Source of the DNA: Gammaproteobacteria bacterium HGW-Gammaproteobacteria-13
Lineage (GTDB): Bacteria; Pseudomonadota; Gammaproteobacteria; Pseudomonadales; Pseudomonadaceae
DNA: 64,000 nt
Direction of reading: 5' to 3'
Assembly (NCBI GenBank): GCA_002840155.1
Contig: PGZH01000011.1
Coordinates: forward strand, 296,500-360,499
In this document: positions 17,536 through 27,329 of the stretch, piece after piece
Position numbering within the stretch: the stretch's first letter is position 1
How the letters are laid out: the number at the start of each line of letters is the position of its first letter
Notes under the pieces: model-generated
Told to the model about the DNA's origin: nothing
Databases searched by the model: none
The model's input: the letters and a program-made list of their open reading frames with translations, nothing else
Position numbers and translations under genes: made by a program

Positions 17536-20151
17536 TTAAGCGAACTCACAAACCACCGTCCCTTCGCCGTCCAGGGTGGCGTGTACGCGTTGCAGGCTTT
17601 CGCCACTGGCCATGGCGTCGAGCAGGCGGTCGACCACCAGCGGTTGCAGGTGCTGGTCGATCAGGTGATCGATCAGGCGCGCGCCGCTGTCGCTGTGGCT
17701 GCAACGCTCGGCGAGGTTTTCCAGCAGCGCCGGGCAATGGCTGAACTGCAGCTGACGGCGTTGCAGACGTTCGCCGAAACGCGCGAGTTTGAGACCGACC
17801 AGCTCGTTGAGTACCTCGCCATTGATCGGGTAATACGGCACCACACGCATGCGGCCGAGCAGCGCCGGTTTGAAGTGCTGGGTCAGGGTCGGGCGAATCG
17901 CTTGCTCAAGGTCTTCCGCATCCGGGCGCTGGCCGCCCTGGCAGAGGCTGGCGATACGCTCGCTGGCCAGGTTGCTGGTCATCAGGATCAGGCAATTGCG
18001 GAAGTTGATCTCGCGCCCTTCGCCGTCGTTGGCCACGCCCTTGTCGAAGATCTGATAGAAGACGTTCATCACGTCTGGATCGGCTTTTTCCACTTCATCG
18101 AGCAGCACCACCGAATAGGGCTTCTGCCGCACGGCTTCGGTGAGCATGCCGCCTTCGCCATAGCCGACGTAGCCGGGTGGTGCGCCGATCAGGCGGGAAA
18201 CGCTGTGCTTCTCCTGGAACTCGGACATGTTGATGGTGGTGAGGAAGCGCTCACCGCCGTACAGCAGATCGGCCAGGGCCAGTGCGGTTTCGGTTTTACC
18301 GACGCCGCTGGGGCCGACCAGCAGAAACACGCCGACTGGCGCATCGGCGCGATTAAGGCCGGCGGCGGTGGCGCGCATGGAGCGGTCCAGCGCGGCGATG
18401 GCTTGCGCCTGGCCGCGTACGCGCAGGCCGAGGTCGCGGGCGAAGGTCAGCACCTTGCTGTTGTGTTCGCGGGCCAGCTGGCTCAGCGGCACGCCGGTCC
18501 AGTGGCTGATCACTTCGGCCACCAGGCGCGGGCAGACTTCAAAACTGACCAGGCGCTCATTCACCTGAGCGCTGGCCAGCTCGGCTTGCACGGCGCGCAG
18601 TTCGCCTTCCAGTTGCTCCAGCTGCACGGCCTGGCCGTCGCTGTTCTCGGCTTCGGCTTCGCTAGGGTTCTGCCGCAGGCTGGCGCACTGCTTGCGCAAT
18701 TCCAGCAAGCGTTCGGCCAGTTCGCGCTGCACCGCCCAACGGGTTTCGATCTGCTCCAGTTCGGCGCGGGCCTGGCTCAGGCGTGCTTCGAGTTGGTCGA
18801 GGATTTCACTGTCGATGTTCAGGCCGGCTTCCATATCGCGGCCCATGGCCTCGCTCTGCCGCTCACCTTCGGCGATTTCGCCGCGCAGGCGCTCCAGCGC
18901 TTCTGGGGCTGCGGCCAGGCTGATACGTACACGGGCGCAGGCGGTGTCGAGTACATCGACGGCTTTGTCCGGCAGCTGGCGGCCAGCCAGGTAGCGCGCA
19001 GAGAGCTCGGCGGCAGCGACCACGGCGTCGTCACGCAGGTAGATGCCGTGGCTTTTCTCGTAAACAGGCGCCAGGCCGCGGAGGATGGTTACGGCTTCAT
19101 CGACTGTCGGCTCATGCAGCTGTACTGGTTGGAAGCGCCGGGCCAGGGCCGGGTCTTTCTCAAAGTACTTCTTGTATTCGCTCCAGGTGGTGGCGGCGAT
19201 GGTGCGCAGCTCGCCACGCGCCAGGGCGGGTTTGAGCAGGTTAGCCGCGTCACCGCTGCCGGCCTGGCCGCCGGCACCGATCAGGGTGTGGGCTTCATCG
19301 ATAAACAGAATGATCGGCTTGGGCGAACCCTTCACTTCATCAATCACGCCCTGCAGGCGGCGTTCGAATTCGCCTTTGACGCTGGCGCCGGCTTGCAGCA
19401 GGCCGAGGTCCAAGCACAGTAGTTCGACACCCTTGAGCGCGGCCGGCACTTCACCGGCGGCGATGCGCAGGGCCAGGCCTTCGACGATGGCCGTTTTACC
19501 AACACCGGCTTCGCCAACCACGATCGGGTTGCTTTTGCGGCGGCGGGCGAGGATATCGATCATTTGGCGAATCGCGCCATCGCGGCACAGCACCGGGTCG
19601 AGCTTGCCGTCACGGGCTTGCTGGGTGAAGTTGTGGGTAAAGCGCGAAAGGTTTGATTCGCCACCGGCTGCGGGTTTACCTGCGGCGGTTTGCGGCTGCT
19701 GGGCCATGGCGAATTCGCGCAGGCGCTCGGCATTCAGCTTGGCCAGCAGTGGCTGATAGTGGCTGCCGGCGTAGCGCATCGGATTGCGCAGCAGGGCGAG
19801 GATCAGCGCGGCTTCATCGACCTGGCTCTGGCCGAGTTCCAGGCTGGCAACCAGCAGGGCGTCCTGCAGCCATTGCACCAGTTCGGTGGCAAATACCGGG
19901 TTGCGCGATTCGCTGTGTTCGCCGCGCGGTTGCAGGGCGCGGGCCAGCTCGCCGGCGTCCACTTCGGCATCCTGCAGGGCGCGAGGCAGCAAGCCTTCGG
20001 GGCGCTCAAGCAGGCCGAGCAACAGGTCTTCCACCAGAATCTTGCTGCCGCCGCGCACTACGCAACGCTCGGCAGCGGTTTCCAGGTCTTGTTTGCTGGC
20101 CGCGTCGAGGGCTTGCACCAGTTGCTGTAAATCGACGTTGATCATTTCCAT
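17536..20151 (-). CDS. clpV: T6SS sheath-recycling AAA+ ATPase ClpV (TssH)
   Basis: ClpV disassembles the contracted TssBC sheath. The 871-aa product has an N-terminal Clp repeat domain (about 1-145), a first AAA+ module with Walker A GEAGVGKTA (about 207-215), a coiled-coil middle domain (about 410-530) and a second AAA+ module with GPSGVGKTE. The C-terminal Clp D2 small domain ends the protein. The length and architecture are normal for ClpV. It lies 5 nt after tssG and 10 nt before sfa. Confidence 0.97.
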   Translation of the reverse strand: MEMINVDLQQLVQALDAASKQDLETAAERCVVRGGSKILVEDLLLGLLERPEGLLPRALQDAEVDAGELARALQPRGEHSESRNPVFATELVQWLQDALLVASLELGQSQVDEAALILALLRNPMRYAGSHYQPLLAKLNAERLREFAMAQQPQTAAGKPAAGGESNLSRFTHNFTQQARDGKLDPVLCRDGAIRQMIDILARRRKSNPIVVGEAGVGKTAIVEGLALRIAAGEVPAALKGVELLCLDLGLLQAGASVKGEFERRLQGVIDEVKGSPKPIILFIDEAHTLIGAGGQAGSGDAANLLKPALARGELRTIAATTWSEYKKYFEKDPALARRFQPVQLHEPTVDEAVTILRGLAPVYEKSHGIYLRDDAVVAAAELSARYLAGRQLPDKAVDVLDTACARVRISLAAAPEALERLRGEIAEGERQSEAMGRDMEAGLNIDSEILDQLEARLSQARAELEQIETRWAVQRELAERLLELRKQCASLRQNPSEAEAENSDGQAVQLEQLEGELRAVQAELASAQVNERLVSFEVCPRLVAEVISHWTGVPLSQLAREHNSKVLTFARDLGLRVRGQAQAIAALDRSMRATAAGLNRADAPVGVFLLVGPSGVGKTETALALADLLYGGERFLTTINMSEFQEKHSVSRLIGAPPGYVGYGEGGMLTEAVRQKPYSVVLLDEVEKADPDVMNVFYQIFDKGVANDGEGREINFRNCLILMTSNLASERIASLCQGGQRPDAEDLEQAIRPTLTQHFKPALLGRMRVVPYYPINGEVLNELVGLKLARFGERLQRRQLQFSHCPALLENLAERCSHSDSGARLIDHLIDQHLQPLVVDRLLDAMASGESLQRVHATLDGEGTVVCEFA

Positions 20152-20156
20152 CTTCC

Positions 20157-21164
20157 TTAATGAGCTTTGCTGCCGAGGGTGACCACGCCGTCGGCGTTGT
20201 CACGCCCCAGCCAAGTGGTCCAGCCCAGCAGGCAGGGGTTGTCTGCGCCGAGGCGCAATTCGCGTATTTCGTCCTGGCGCAGTTCCAGGCGGATGTCGTA
20301 ATCCAGTGGGTCGCGCAGGGTGAAGCGCACCAGCGCGCAGAGCGGTTGGTAGCCGCTGCCGATGGGTAGAAATTCATGGAAGCGATCCCAGTTCAGCTGG
20401 CGTACATGGATGCGGAACTTGCCGCCGCGGTCACGCACGAACTCGCCGAGCACCAGGCTTTCACCCAGCTGGCTGTTGGCCAGACCGAGGCGGTTGCGCT
20501 GCTCGCCGAGGATTTCCACCTGGCGCTCCAGGCACTGTTCGATATGCAGGTCGGCGTGCTTGAAGTAGTAGCGCAGCACCGACTCGATCAGCGCCGCCGA
20601 GTGGGCGCGCAGGCTGAGCAGGCCGAGGTAGGGCAGCAGGCGTTTCCAGTTCAGCTCGGAGGCGCTGCGAATGGTTTCGCCGCCCAGGCCGATCAGGGCA
20701 AACAGGTGCGCGGAGAACGGGTCGACCGCGCCGCTCTGGAAGCGTGTGTGGTAGCGGTATTTCTGCCAGGTCGGCAGCAGCAGACGCTGCAGGCGGTTGT
20801 TGAACAGGTCGAGGAAATCCCGGGTCGGGTTGCCATCTTCGCTGTCGCCCAGCGCCTGCTCGCCATAGAACGCCGGCAGCGGCGAGCCGGCACCGAACAG
20901 GCTGACCAGGTTGATGCGCAGGCGTGCACGCAGTTCGCCGTGCTCTTCGAAGAATTGCACGCGATCAATATCGCTACCGGGGAACCCCATGCTCGGGTTG
21001 GCCTGCAGTTCCAGTCGCTGATACAGCGCCTCCTCATCCAGCTCAGGATGGGCAGCCTGCAAGCGTTCCAGCACCAGCTGCACACCCTGGAACAGGCTGT
21101 ACTCGCGGATGCCCCGGCTAAGCCGGTTTAGAGCAGGGGCTGTAGCCCCATGCGCGGCGTCCAT
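20157..21164 (-). CDS. tssG: T6SS baseplate subunit TssG
   Basis: TssG forms the baseplate wedge with TssF, TssE and TssK. The 335-aa product is of normal length, with the family core around GFPGSDI...LVSLFGAGSPLPAFY (about 60-120). It overlaps the tssF 3' end by 37 nt in another frame. The ATG at 21164 (MDAAHG) is kept because it fits the P. aeruginosa HSI-II homologue as I recall it. It lies 5 nt before clpV. Confidence 0.96.
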   Translation of the reverse strand: MDAAHGATAPALNRLSRGIREYSLFQGVQLVLERLQAAHPELDEEALYQRLELQANPSMGFPGSDIDRVQFFEEHGELRARLRINLVSLFGAGSPLPAFYGEQALGDSEDGNPTRDFLDLFNNRLQRLLLPTWQKYRYHTRFQSGAVDPFSAHLFALIGLGGETIRSASELNWKRLLPYLGLLSLRAHSAALIESVLRYYFKHADLHIEQCLERQVEILGEQRNRLGLANSQLGESLVLGEFVRDRGGKFRIHVRQLNWDRFHEFLPIGSGYQPLCALVRFTLRDPLDYDIRLELRQDEIRELRLGADNPCLLGWTTWLGRDNADGVVTLGSKAH

Positions 21165-22918
21165 TGGTACACCTCTCCCTGTGTGCTCTGTACGCGCAGC
21201 TCGTGGTACGAGTTCAAGCTGGCATACAGGGCGAAAAATTCATTGAGTACGGTGGCGAAGAGGAACAGGTCACCCTCGCCGACATAACCCTCGGGGTTGA
21301 TCGTCAATTGCGTGCGCACACCGCGTACCGGCAGGCCGCGGTGCAGGCGGTCGACGTGCTGGTGGCTGATGCTTTTCAGGCCGTCGAGCAGGCGCTTGCT
21401 GACCTTCTCAGCGTGCTGGTCGTAGTAGCGCGGCAGGTCGTAGGTTTCGAGGATCACCTTGAGCGCGTCGACGTTGGCCAGCGACAGGTAGTTCAGCGAC
21501 ATATTGCTGATCAGCTTCCAGAGGAAGTCGCGGTGCAGCGGCGGCGCATAGCTCGGCGTGACCGCGCTGATATTGCGGAAGGTGAGGAACTCCGGGGTGT
21601 CCTCGCAGGGCATGCAGATATCACCGAGGCCCAGCTGGCGCGGCAGATTCTGGTTGGTGCAGGTCAGCTCGATGGACAGCGTTTCGTGCTGGTCAAGGTT
21701 GCGCAGGCCGAAACTCAGGTAGGTCTCCAGGCCGTCGCCGAGCAGCGAAGGTTGCTGGCGCACGCTGTAGTGCGGGCGCGCCAGGGGCACATCGAAGCTG
21801 GCGTCGTGCTCGAAGGATTCGAACGGCACGTACTCTTCATAGCCCTTGCCGCCGGGCTTCCAGCCGGTGACGCGATCCACCGAGAACACCCCGCAATGCT
21901 CGGAGTCCAGTTCCGAAGGCAACAGCAGGTATTGGTCCTGTTTGCCGTCGAGGCGAATCGGGATGGCGTCGTGGGCGAACAGGTTGACCACCGGCGTGCA
22001 ATACAGCCGCACGTTATCCAGGGTCGGGCGGATACGTTGCACGCCGGCCTTGTGGATATCGAAACGCAGCTCGATGCCGCGCGCCTGCTTGAGCACGTCT
22101 TCGGGCACGCGCTTGATCACATCCAGGCCGAGTAGGTCGACAAACAGGAACTTGTCCTGGAAGGCGAAGTATTCCTGCAGGTAGCGGTACCCGCGGAAAG
22201 TGTTCAGCGGGTAGGGAATCAGCGCCTGATCTTCGGCAAAACCCACAGGTTGAACATTGCTGGCGGGCAGCTGCAGCGGCAGCAATGGGCGCTCATCAGC
22301 GCCCTGTAAGGGCTTGCCGGCCGCATTCAGCAGCACCAGTTGCACACCGCCGAGATGGCGCAACAGGCTTAGGTACAGCAGCTGGCTGATATAACGCTCG
22401 CCGGAAAGGTGCAGACGCAACTGCTTGAGGTCGAGATCACCCAGATGGCCATCGGCACTCATCGCCAGGCGCAGGCTGAGCAGCGCACCATCACCCTTGA
22501 CCGAGTAATCCAGGCCATTCAGCGCCAGTGGCAGCACTTCGGTGGCAAAGGCGGTGCGGAAGCGGCAGGTCACGCCCTGGATCGGCTTGGATTCCACCGG
22601 CGTATGGCGTGGCACCAGCAAGGCACCACCCGGCCGCTTGAGTGGGTCGAACTGCAGCATGCTGAACGCCGGCAGCGGGCGCATATAGTTCGGCCACAGC
22701 AAGTGCATCAGCGAGTGAGTCAGCTCCGGCAGCTCGTCATCGAGCTTCTGCCGCAAGCGCCCAGTCAGAAAGGCGAAGCCTTCCAGCAGCCGCTCGACAT
22801 CCGGGTCGCGCCCGCTCTGCCCAAGAAACGGCGCCAACGCCGGGCTGCGCTCGGCAAAACGCTTGCCGAGTTGGCGCAGGGCGGTGAGTTCGCTCTGGTA
22901 GTAGTGGTTAAAAGACAT
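21128..22918 (-). CDS. tssF: T6SS baseplate subunit TssF
   Basis: TssF is the main baseplate wedge protein. The 596-aa product shows the diagnostic start MSFNHYYQSELTALRQLGKRFAERSP and the early block GRDPDVERLLEGFAFLTGRLRQKLDDELPE, and is of full length. The gene lies between the PAAR gene (30 nt upstream) and tssG, with which it overlaps by 37 nt. Confidence 0.97.
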   Translation of the reverse strand: MSFNHYYQSELTALRQLGKRFAERSPALAPFLGQSGRDPDVERLLEGFAFLTGRLRQKLDDELPELTHSLMHLLWPNYMRPLPAFSMLQFDPLKRPGGALLVPRHTPVESKPIQGVTCRFRTAFATEVLPLALNGLDYSVKGDGALLSLRLAMSADGHLGDLDLKQLRLHLSGERYISQLLYLSLLRHLGGVQLVLLNAAGKPLQGADERPLLPLQLPASNVQPVGFAEDQALIPYPLNTFRGYRYLQEYFAFQDKFLFVDLLGLDVIKRVPEDVLKQARGIELRFDIHKAGVQRIRPTLDNVRLYCTPVVNLFAHDAIPIRLDGKQDQYLLLPSELDSEHCGVFSVDRVTGWKPGGKGYEEYVPFESFEHDASFDVPLARPHYSVRQQPSLLGDGLETYLSFGLRNLDQHETLSIELTCTNQNLPRQLGLGDICMPCEDTPEFLTFRNISAVTPSYAPPLHRDFLWKLISNMSLNYLSLANVDALKVILETYDLPRYYDQHAEKVSKRLLDGLKSISHQHVDRLHRGLPVRGVRTQLTINPEGYVGEGDLFLFATVLNEFFALYASLNSYHELRVQSTQGEVYQWTPRMGLQPLL

Positions 22919-22948
22919 TCAGCAGTTCGTCCTTGTGGCTGTGTCGGC

Positions 22949-23224
22949 TCAGCCGCCAATCAGCACGGTGCCAGAACCGGCGATCACCGGGTTGCCATGG
23001 CTGCCCACGGTGCCGAGTACGGTGGCGGGCTTGTTGTTGATCAGCACGGTGGGAATGACTGCGCTGGCCAGGGCGCTGCCGCAGCCGGTGGGGTCGCCCA
23101 TACGGGCGGCGGGCAGGTTGTCGAACAGCACGTCGGGGGAGCCGGCGACAATCGGGTTGGTGCCGTGGCCGGGGATCGGGCAGGCGGTTGGGTCGCTGAC
23201 GCGGGCTGCGGGTTTACCGGACAT
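22949..23224 (-). CDS. PAAR-repeat spike-tip protein
   Basis: A 91-aa stand-alone PAAR protein that would sharpen the VgrG tip and can carry effectors. PAAR-type motifs are visible: PAARVSDPT at the start, PAARMGDPTGCG in the middle, and a C-terminal GSHGNPVIAGSGTVLIGG. Cys and His residues (C15, H20, H76) suit the metal-binding apex. No toxin extension is attached. It lies in the structural operon, 9 nt after tssE and 30 nt before tssF, so it is probably the general tip protein of this system. Confidence 0.93.
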   Translation of the reverse strand: MSGKPAARVSDPTACPIPGHGTNPIVAGSPDVLFDNLPAARMGDPTGCGSALASAVIPTVLINNKPATVLGTVGSHGNPVIAGSGTVLIGG

Positions 23225-23233
23225 GGGCTCTCC

Positions 23234-23641
23234 TTAATTGACCTTGACCTGTCCGCTGCCATCCAGGCGCGCGGAGAAACTGACTTGGCGTTTAAAGCCG
23301 TCCACTTCCAGCAGGCCTTCGATGGCAAAGGCCAGGCTTAGCGGGTTGTTGTCGCGGGGCAGGGAAATCACCCGCACGTCGCTTAAACGCGGTTCGTACG
23401 CTTCGATAAAGCGTTCGATGGCGATACGCGCCTGCTGCAGCGAATCGTGCAGCGACAGGCGCATATCGTTGAGATCGGGCAACCCGTAGTCGGGCAGCGT
23501 TTGCACGCTGCCCGCCCGGGTGCTGAGCATTTTCGCCAGGTGGGTAGCCACCGACGCCATGGCGGCGACCTCGCGGCTCCAGCCAGCGCGCTGGCTGGCT
23601 TCACCGCCGAGGCGTTCGAATAGGCTTCCGTAACCTGACAT
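23234..23641 (-). CDS. tssE: T6SS baseplate subunit TssE (gp25-like)
   Basis: TssE is the phage gp25-like protein that starts sheath polymerisation. At 135 aa it shows the family pattern: an N-terminal SLFERL, a middle LPDYGLPDLNDM segment and the ERFIEAYEPRL..VRVI motif near residue 85. The gene lies 8 nt after tssC and 9 nt before the PAAR gene. Confidence 0.95.
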   Translation of the reverse strand: MSGYGSLFERLGGEASQRAGWSREVAAMASVATHLAKMLSTRAGSVQTLPDYGLPDLNDMRLSLHDSLQQARIAIERFIEAYEPRLSDVRVISLPRDNNPLSLAFAIEGLLEVDGFKRQVSFSARLDGSGQVKVN

Positions 23642-23649
23642 AAGGATGC

Positions 23650-25125
23650 TTATTCCTTGTCCAGCTTGCCGACGAGCGACAGGGTGAAATCGGCACCCAT
23701 GTACTTGAAGTGCGGGCGCACGTTGAGGCTGACGCGGTACCAGCCCGGCTCACCATCAACATCACTGACGATCACCTGAGCGGCGCGCAGCGGACGACGG
23801 CTACGCACTTCGGAGCTCGGGTTTTCCTGGTCGGCAACGAACTGGCGGATCCACTTGTTGAGCTCCAGTTCCAGGTCGGTGCGCTCTTTCCAGGCGCCGA
23901 TCTGCTCGCGCTGCAGCACTTTCAGGTAGTGGGCCAGACGGTTGATGATGAACATGTACGGCAGCTGGGTGCCGAGCTTGTAGTTCAGTTCAGCGGTCTT
24001 GCCTTCTTCGCTGATGCCGAAGAACTTTGGCTTCTGCGCCGAGTTGGCGGAGAAGAACGCGGCGTTGTCGCTGCCTTTGCGCATGGTCAGGGCGATAAAG
24101 CCTTCTTCGGCCAGCTCGTATTCACGACGGTCGGAGACCAGCACTTCGGTCGGGATCTTGGTTTCGATTTCGCCCATGCTTTCGAAGTGGTGCAGCGGCA
24201 GGTCTTCTACCGCGCCACCGCTCTGCGGGCCGATGATGTTCGGGCACCAGCGGAACTTGGCGAAGCTGTCGGTCAGCTTGGAAGCAAAGGTGTAGGCGGT
24301 GTTGCCCCACAGGTAATGCTCGTGGCTGTTGGCGACGTTCTCTTTGTAGACGAAGGTCTTCACCGGGTTGTCTTCCGGATCGTACGGGTTGCGCAGGAGG
24401 AAGCGCGGTACGGTCAGGCCGACATAGCGAGCATCTTCCTGCTCGCGGAAGCTCTGCCATTTGGCGAATTGTGGGCCTTCGAAGTGATCTTTCAGATCCT
24501 TCAGGTCCGGCAGGCCGGTGAAGCTTTCCAGGCCGAAGAATTTCGGACCGGCAGCGGCGATAAACGGTGCGTGCGACATGCTGGCGACGCTGGCAACGTA
24601 TTGCAGGGTCTTGACGTCCGGTGCGCTCGGGTCGAAGAAGTAGTTGGCGATCAGCGCGCCGACCGGCTGGCCACCGAACTGGCCGTATTCGGCGGTGTAG
24701 ATGTGCTTGTACAGGCCGGATTGAGTGATTTCCGGGCTGTCTTCGAAGTCATCGAGCAGATCCTGCTTGGAGGCGTTGATGATCTCCAGCTTGATGTTTT
24801 CGCGGAAGTTGGTGCGATCCACCAGCAGCTTGAGGCCGCGCCAGGAGGATTCCAGCGCCTGGAATTCGGCGTTGTGGAGGATTTCGTCCATCTGCCGACT
24901 GAGCTTGGCGTCGATCTCCGCGATCATGCGATCGACCATGGCCTTTTTCACGGGCTCATTTTCGTTCTGCGGCTTCAGCAACTCTTCGATAAAGGCCGAC
25001 ACGCCACGCTTGGCGATGTCATAGGCTTCGTCGTCCGGAGTCAGTTTGGTCTCGGCAATGATGCGGTCGAGGATGCCGAGGTCGGCGGCGCTGCGACCGC
25101 TTTCTACTGCTGCACTAGTGCTCAT
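23650..25125 (-). CDS. tssC: T6SS contractile sheath large subunit TssC
   Basis: TssC with TssB builds the contractile sheath. The 491-aa product has family hallmarks: VDRMIAEIDAKLSRQMDEILHNAEFQALESSWRGL near 65-100, the block around ADFTLSLVGKLDKE at the C-terminus and MSHAPFIAAAGPKFFGL in the middle. It is of normal length and follows tssB after a 24-nt gap with a GGAAG-type ribosome binding site. Confidence 0.98.
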   Translation of the reverse strand: MSTSAAVESGRSAADLGILDRIIAETKLTPDDEAYDIAKRGVSAFIEELLKPQNENEPVKKAMVDRMIAEIDAKLSRQMDEILHNAEFQALESSWRGLKLLVDRTNFRENIKLEIINASKQDLLDDFEDSPEITQSGLYKHIYTAEYGQFGGQPVGALIANYFFDPSAPDVKTLQYVASVASMSHAPFIAAAGPKFFGLESFTGLPDLKDLKDHFEGPQFAKWQSFREQEDARYVGLTVPRFLLRNPYDPEDNPVKTFVYKENVANSHEHYLWGNTAYTFASKLTDSFAKFRWCPNIIGPQSGGAVEDLPLHHFESMGEIETKIPTEVLVSDRREYELAEEGFIALTMRKGSDNAAFFSANSAQKPKFFGISEEGKTAELNYKLGTQLPYMFIINRLAHYLKVLQREQIGAWKERTDLELELNKWIRQFVADQENPSSEVRSRRPLRAAQVIVSDVDGEPGWYRVSLNVRPHFKYMGADFTLSLVGKLDKE

Positions 25126-25149
25126 GAATTAGCTTCCTTGTTAATTGAA

Positions 25150-25656
25150 TCAGGAGTCCAGCTTGCCTTGGGCAGCCAGGCCGAGTTCGCCGAGTACTCG
25201 GTCACGCGAGTCGTCGTCAGCCAGCACGCTTTCGATTGCCTTGCGGAAGGCCGGGGCGTTGCCCAGTGGACCTTTCAGAGCAACCAGGGCGTCGCGCAGT
25301 TCCATTAGTTTTTTCAGCTCAGGGACCTGGTCGACCACATTGGCCGGGTTGAAATCCTTCATCGAGTTGATGCGCAGCTGCACCGCCATGTCGTCGCCTT
25401 CGGCGTCGTCTTGCAGGCGATTAGGCACGGCGAAGGTCAGGTTGAGTTCCTGCTTGGCCAGCACTTCGTCGAAGCTGTTTTTGTCGATGCTGATCGGCTT
25501 GCGGTCTTCGATCTTGCGATCGTCGGCGCGTTGGGTGAAGTCACCCAGAACCATCAGTTTCAGTGGCAGTTCGATCTCTTCCTGAGCACCGCCGGTGGCG
25601 GGTTTGAAAGTGACGTTGATGCGTTCCTTGGGGGCTACCGAGCCTTCTTTGGCCAT
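25150..25656 (-). CDS. tssB: T6SS contractile sheath small subunit TssB
   Basis: TssB pairs with TssC to form sheath protomers, and its C-terminal region is normally the ClpV-recognised or TssC-binding part. The 168-aa product shows the conserved VAPKERINVTFKP start and the PLKLMVLGDFTQR block. The ATG at 25656 (MAKEGS) is preferred, with GGAG 7 nt upstream. The ATG two codons earlier at 25662 is almost touching that GGAG. The gene begins 33 nt after tssA. Confidence 0.97.
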   Translation of the reverse strand: MAKEGSVAPKERINVTFKPATGGAQEEIELPLKLMVLGDFTQRADDRKIEDRKPISIDKNSFDEVLAKQELNLTFAVPNRLQDDAEGDDMAVQLRINSMKDFNPANVVDQVPELKKLMELRDALVALKGPLGNAPAFRKAIESVLADDDSRDRVLGELGLAAQGKLDS

Positions 25657-25689
25657 GGTCATTCTCCGTTACGGTTATGGCCCGAGGGC

Positions 25690-27252
25690 CTAGTCCAGTA
25701 CCACTTCAAGATCGAGGTGGCACAACCTGCGGTAGATCTCTTCCTTGCTTTCACGTACCGCGTGGTTCTGCGGCAACAGCTCACAACAGCTGTGCAGCAT
25801 GCGCAGTACGTCCAGGGCGAGATCGGGTTCCCAGTCGCCGAGGCCGGTGGCCTGTAGCGTCTGGTCGAGCGATTCGAGTTGGGTTTTGGCCAGTTCGTAT
25901 TTCTTTGCGCTGTAGCACAGGCGCGCCAGGGTCAGCTGCCAGAAGAAGCGTTCGCGGCCGCCGCGCGCCTTGGCCAGGCCGAGCTTGAGTTGCTGCACGG
26001 CGGATTTCAGGCCGTCCTTGCGCAGCTTGGGCAGGGTTTCCTGCAGGGCGATATCCCAGGCCGGCAGTGCGTTGCCGTCGTTGGCTACGGGGGTGTTGTC
26101 GCTGACCGGGGCCTGCACATGCGGCATTACGTGGGAGCTGAGCCAGGCGCGGGTCTGTGCATCGGCGAAGGCGCTGCCGTCGTGGAAGCGCAGTTCTTCC
26201 AGGCCGCTCATGCGCTGCATAAACAGTGCGAGCTGGATTTCTACTTCACGCATCGCCTGCTCGGCGTCCAGCTCATGCAGGCACTGCCAGACCAGATGCT
26301 GGCCGTCGAGCCAGAACGGCGCGCGGGCGATGCTGGCTTCCAGGTCGACCAGCAGATCGGCGTATTGGCCGTTCTGGTAGCGCTCCTGATAGCTGGCCAG
26401 CTTGTCCGCCGGCAGGCCGCGCAGTGCGGTGATCTGTTCGGCATTGCGTTCCGGCAGGCTGTCGATGGGTAGCCAGAGCAGGGTGCGCGCCAGGCGCAGG
26501 GCGCGCAGGTCGCTGGCTTTCTGCTTGAGCCAATAAGCGCAGAGCGGGCGGGCCTGGTCTTGCAGGCTACGCAGGCTCTTGTGTGCTTCCTTTTCGCTTT
26601 CCACCGGCGCGCCGGGGGTGAGCATCTGGCTGGCAGCCTGCTTGACCTGGGCAATCGCCGCACCGACCGAGCCGGGCTCTGGCTGACCCTGGCTGGCGCG
26701 CTTGACCAGCTCATCCAGACGACGGCACAGCGGCAGCAGCAGCGGTGCATCTTCGCCCAGATGTTCGGCCAGGCAGGCTTCCAGGGCGCGCAGTTGTTCG
26801 GCCAGGCTGCGGAACAGCGCCAGTTGCTCGCCAATCGGTACGTGCTCGGCCAGCGCCTGTTCCAGGCGTGGAATCAGCCAGCTGATGGCGGCGGCGCGGG
26901 TGCGCGGTTTGCGGGGGTGCAGCTCGACCCAGTGATTGAGGCACAGGTAGTGCAGCAGGCTGAAACCGGCTTGCAGGCCGGGGAAGGATTCGCGCTGGTA
27001 AAGCCCCCAGATCAGCCAGGCGGCGACGCGCAAATCCTTGGAGTGGCCGCTAAGCAGTATCTCGCTGTTTTCGCGGACTTTTTGCCAGTCAATCGCCGCC
27101 GTTTCGTGCAGCGCCGTGGCCTTGCCCAGCTCATTTTCGAGAACTTCGTATTCGCTGGAATAACGCACGTCATTACCGGCAAAGTTCCCTTCATTAATAG
27201 GAAGTTTGGCCAGCTCTAAATAATGAGCAGTGAGTTTGTTTGAATAGGTCAT
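25690..27252 (-). CDS. tssA: T6SS assembly protein TssA
   Basis: TssA organises baseplate priming and sheath growth. The 520-aa product has an N-terminal ImpA-related domain (about 10-120, with the characteristic DLRVAAWLIWGLYQRESFPGL) and a long C-terminal VasJ-type region ending in a domain with FWQLTLARLCYSAKKYELAKTQLESLD. The size fits the long TssA class. It is the first gene of the minus-strand cluster, so the cluster promoter should lie in the roughly 470 bp upstream. Confidence 0.93.
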   Translation of the reverse strand: MTYSNKLTAHYLELAKLPINEGNFAGNDVRYSSEYEVLENELGKATALHETAAIDWQKVRENSEILLSGHSKDLRVAAWLIWGLYQRESFPGLQAGFSLLHYLCLNHWVELHPRKPRTRAAAISWLIPRLEQALAEHVPIGEQLALFRSLAEQLRALEACLAEHLGEDAPLLLPLCRRLDELVKRASQGQPEPGSVGAAIAQVKQAASQMLTPGAPVESEKEAHKSLRSLQDQARPLCAYWLKQKASDLRALRLARTLLWLPIDSLPERNAEQITALRGLPADKLASYQERYQNGQYADLLVDLEASIARAPFWLDGQHLVWQCLHELDAEQAMREVEIQLALFMQRMSGLEELRFHDGSAFADAQTRAWLSSHVMPHVQAPVSDNTPVANDGNALPAWDIALQETLPKLRKDGLKSAVQQLKLGLAKARGGRERFFWQLTLARLCYSAKKYELAKTQLESLDQTLQATGLGDWEPDLALDVLRMLHSCCELLPQNHAVRESKEEIYRRLCHLDLEVVLD

Positions 27253-27329
27253 TCCATGACTCGATTATCGCTGCGGGTAACTTTGAAGAAGCAGGTGGTG
27301 CTTCTGAATACCATCTTGCCGCGCTGTGG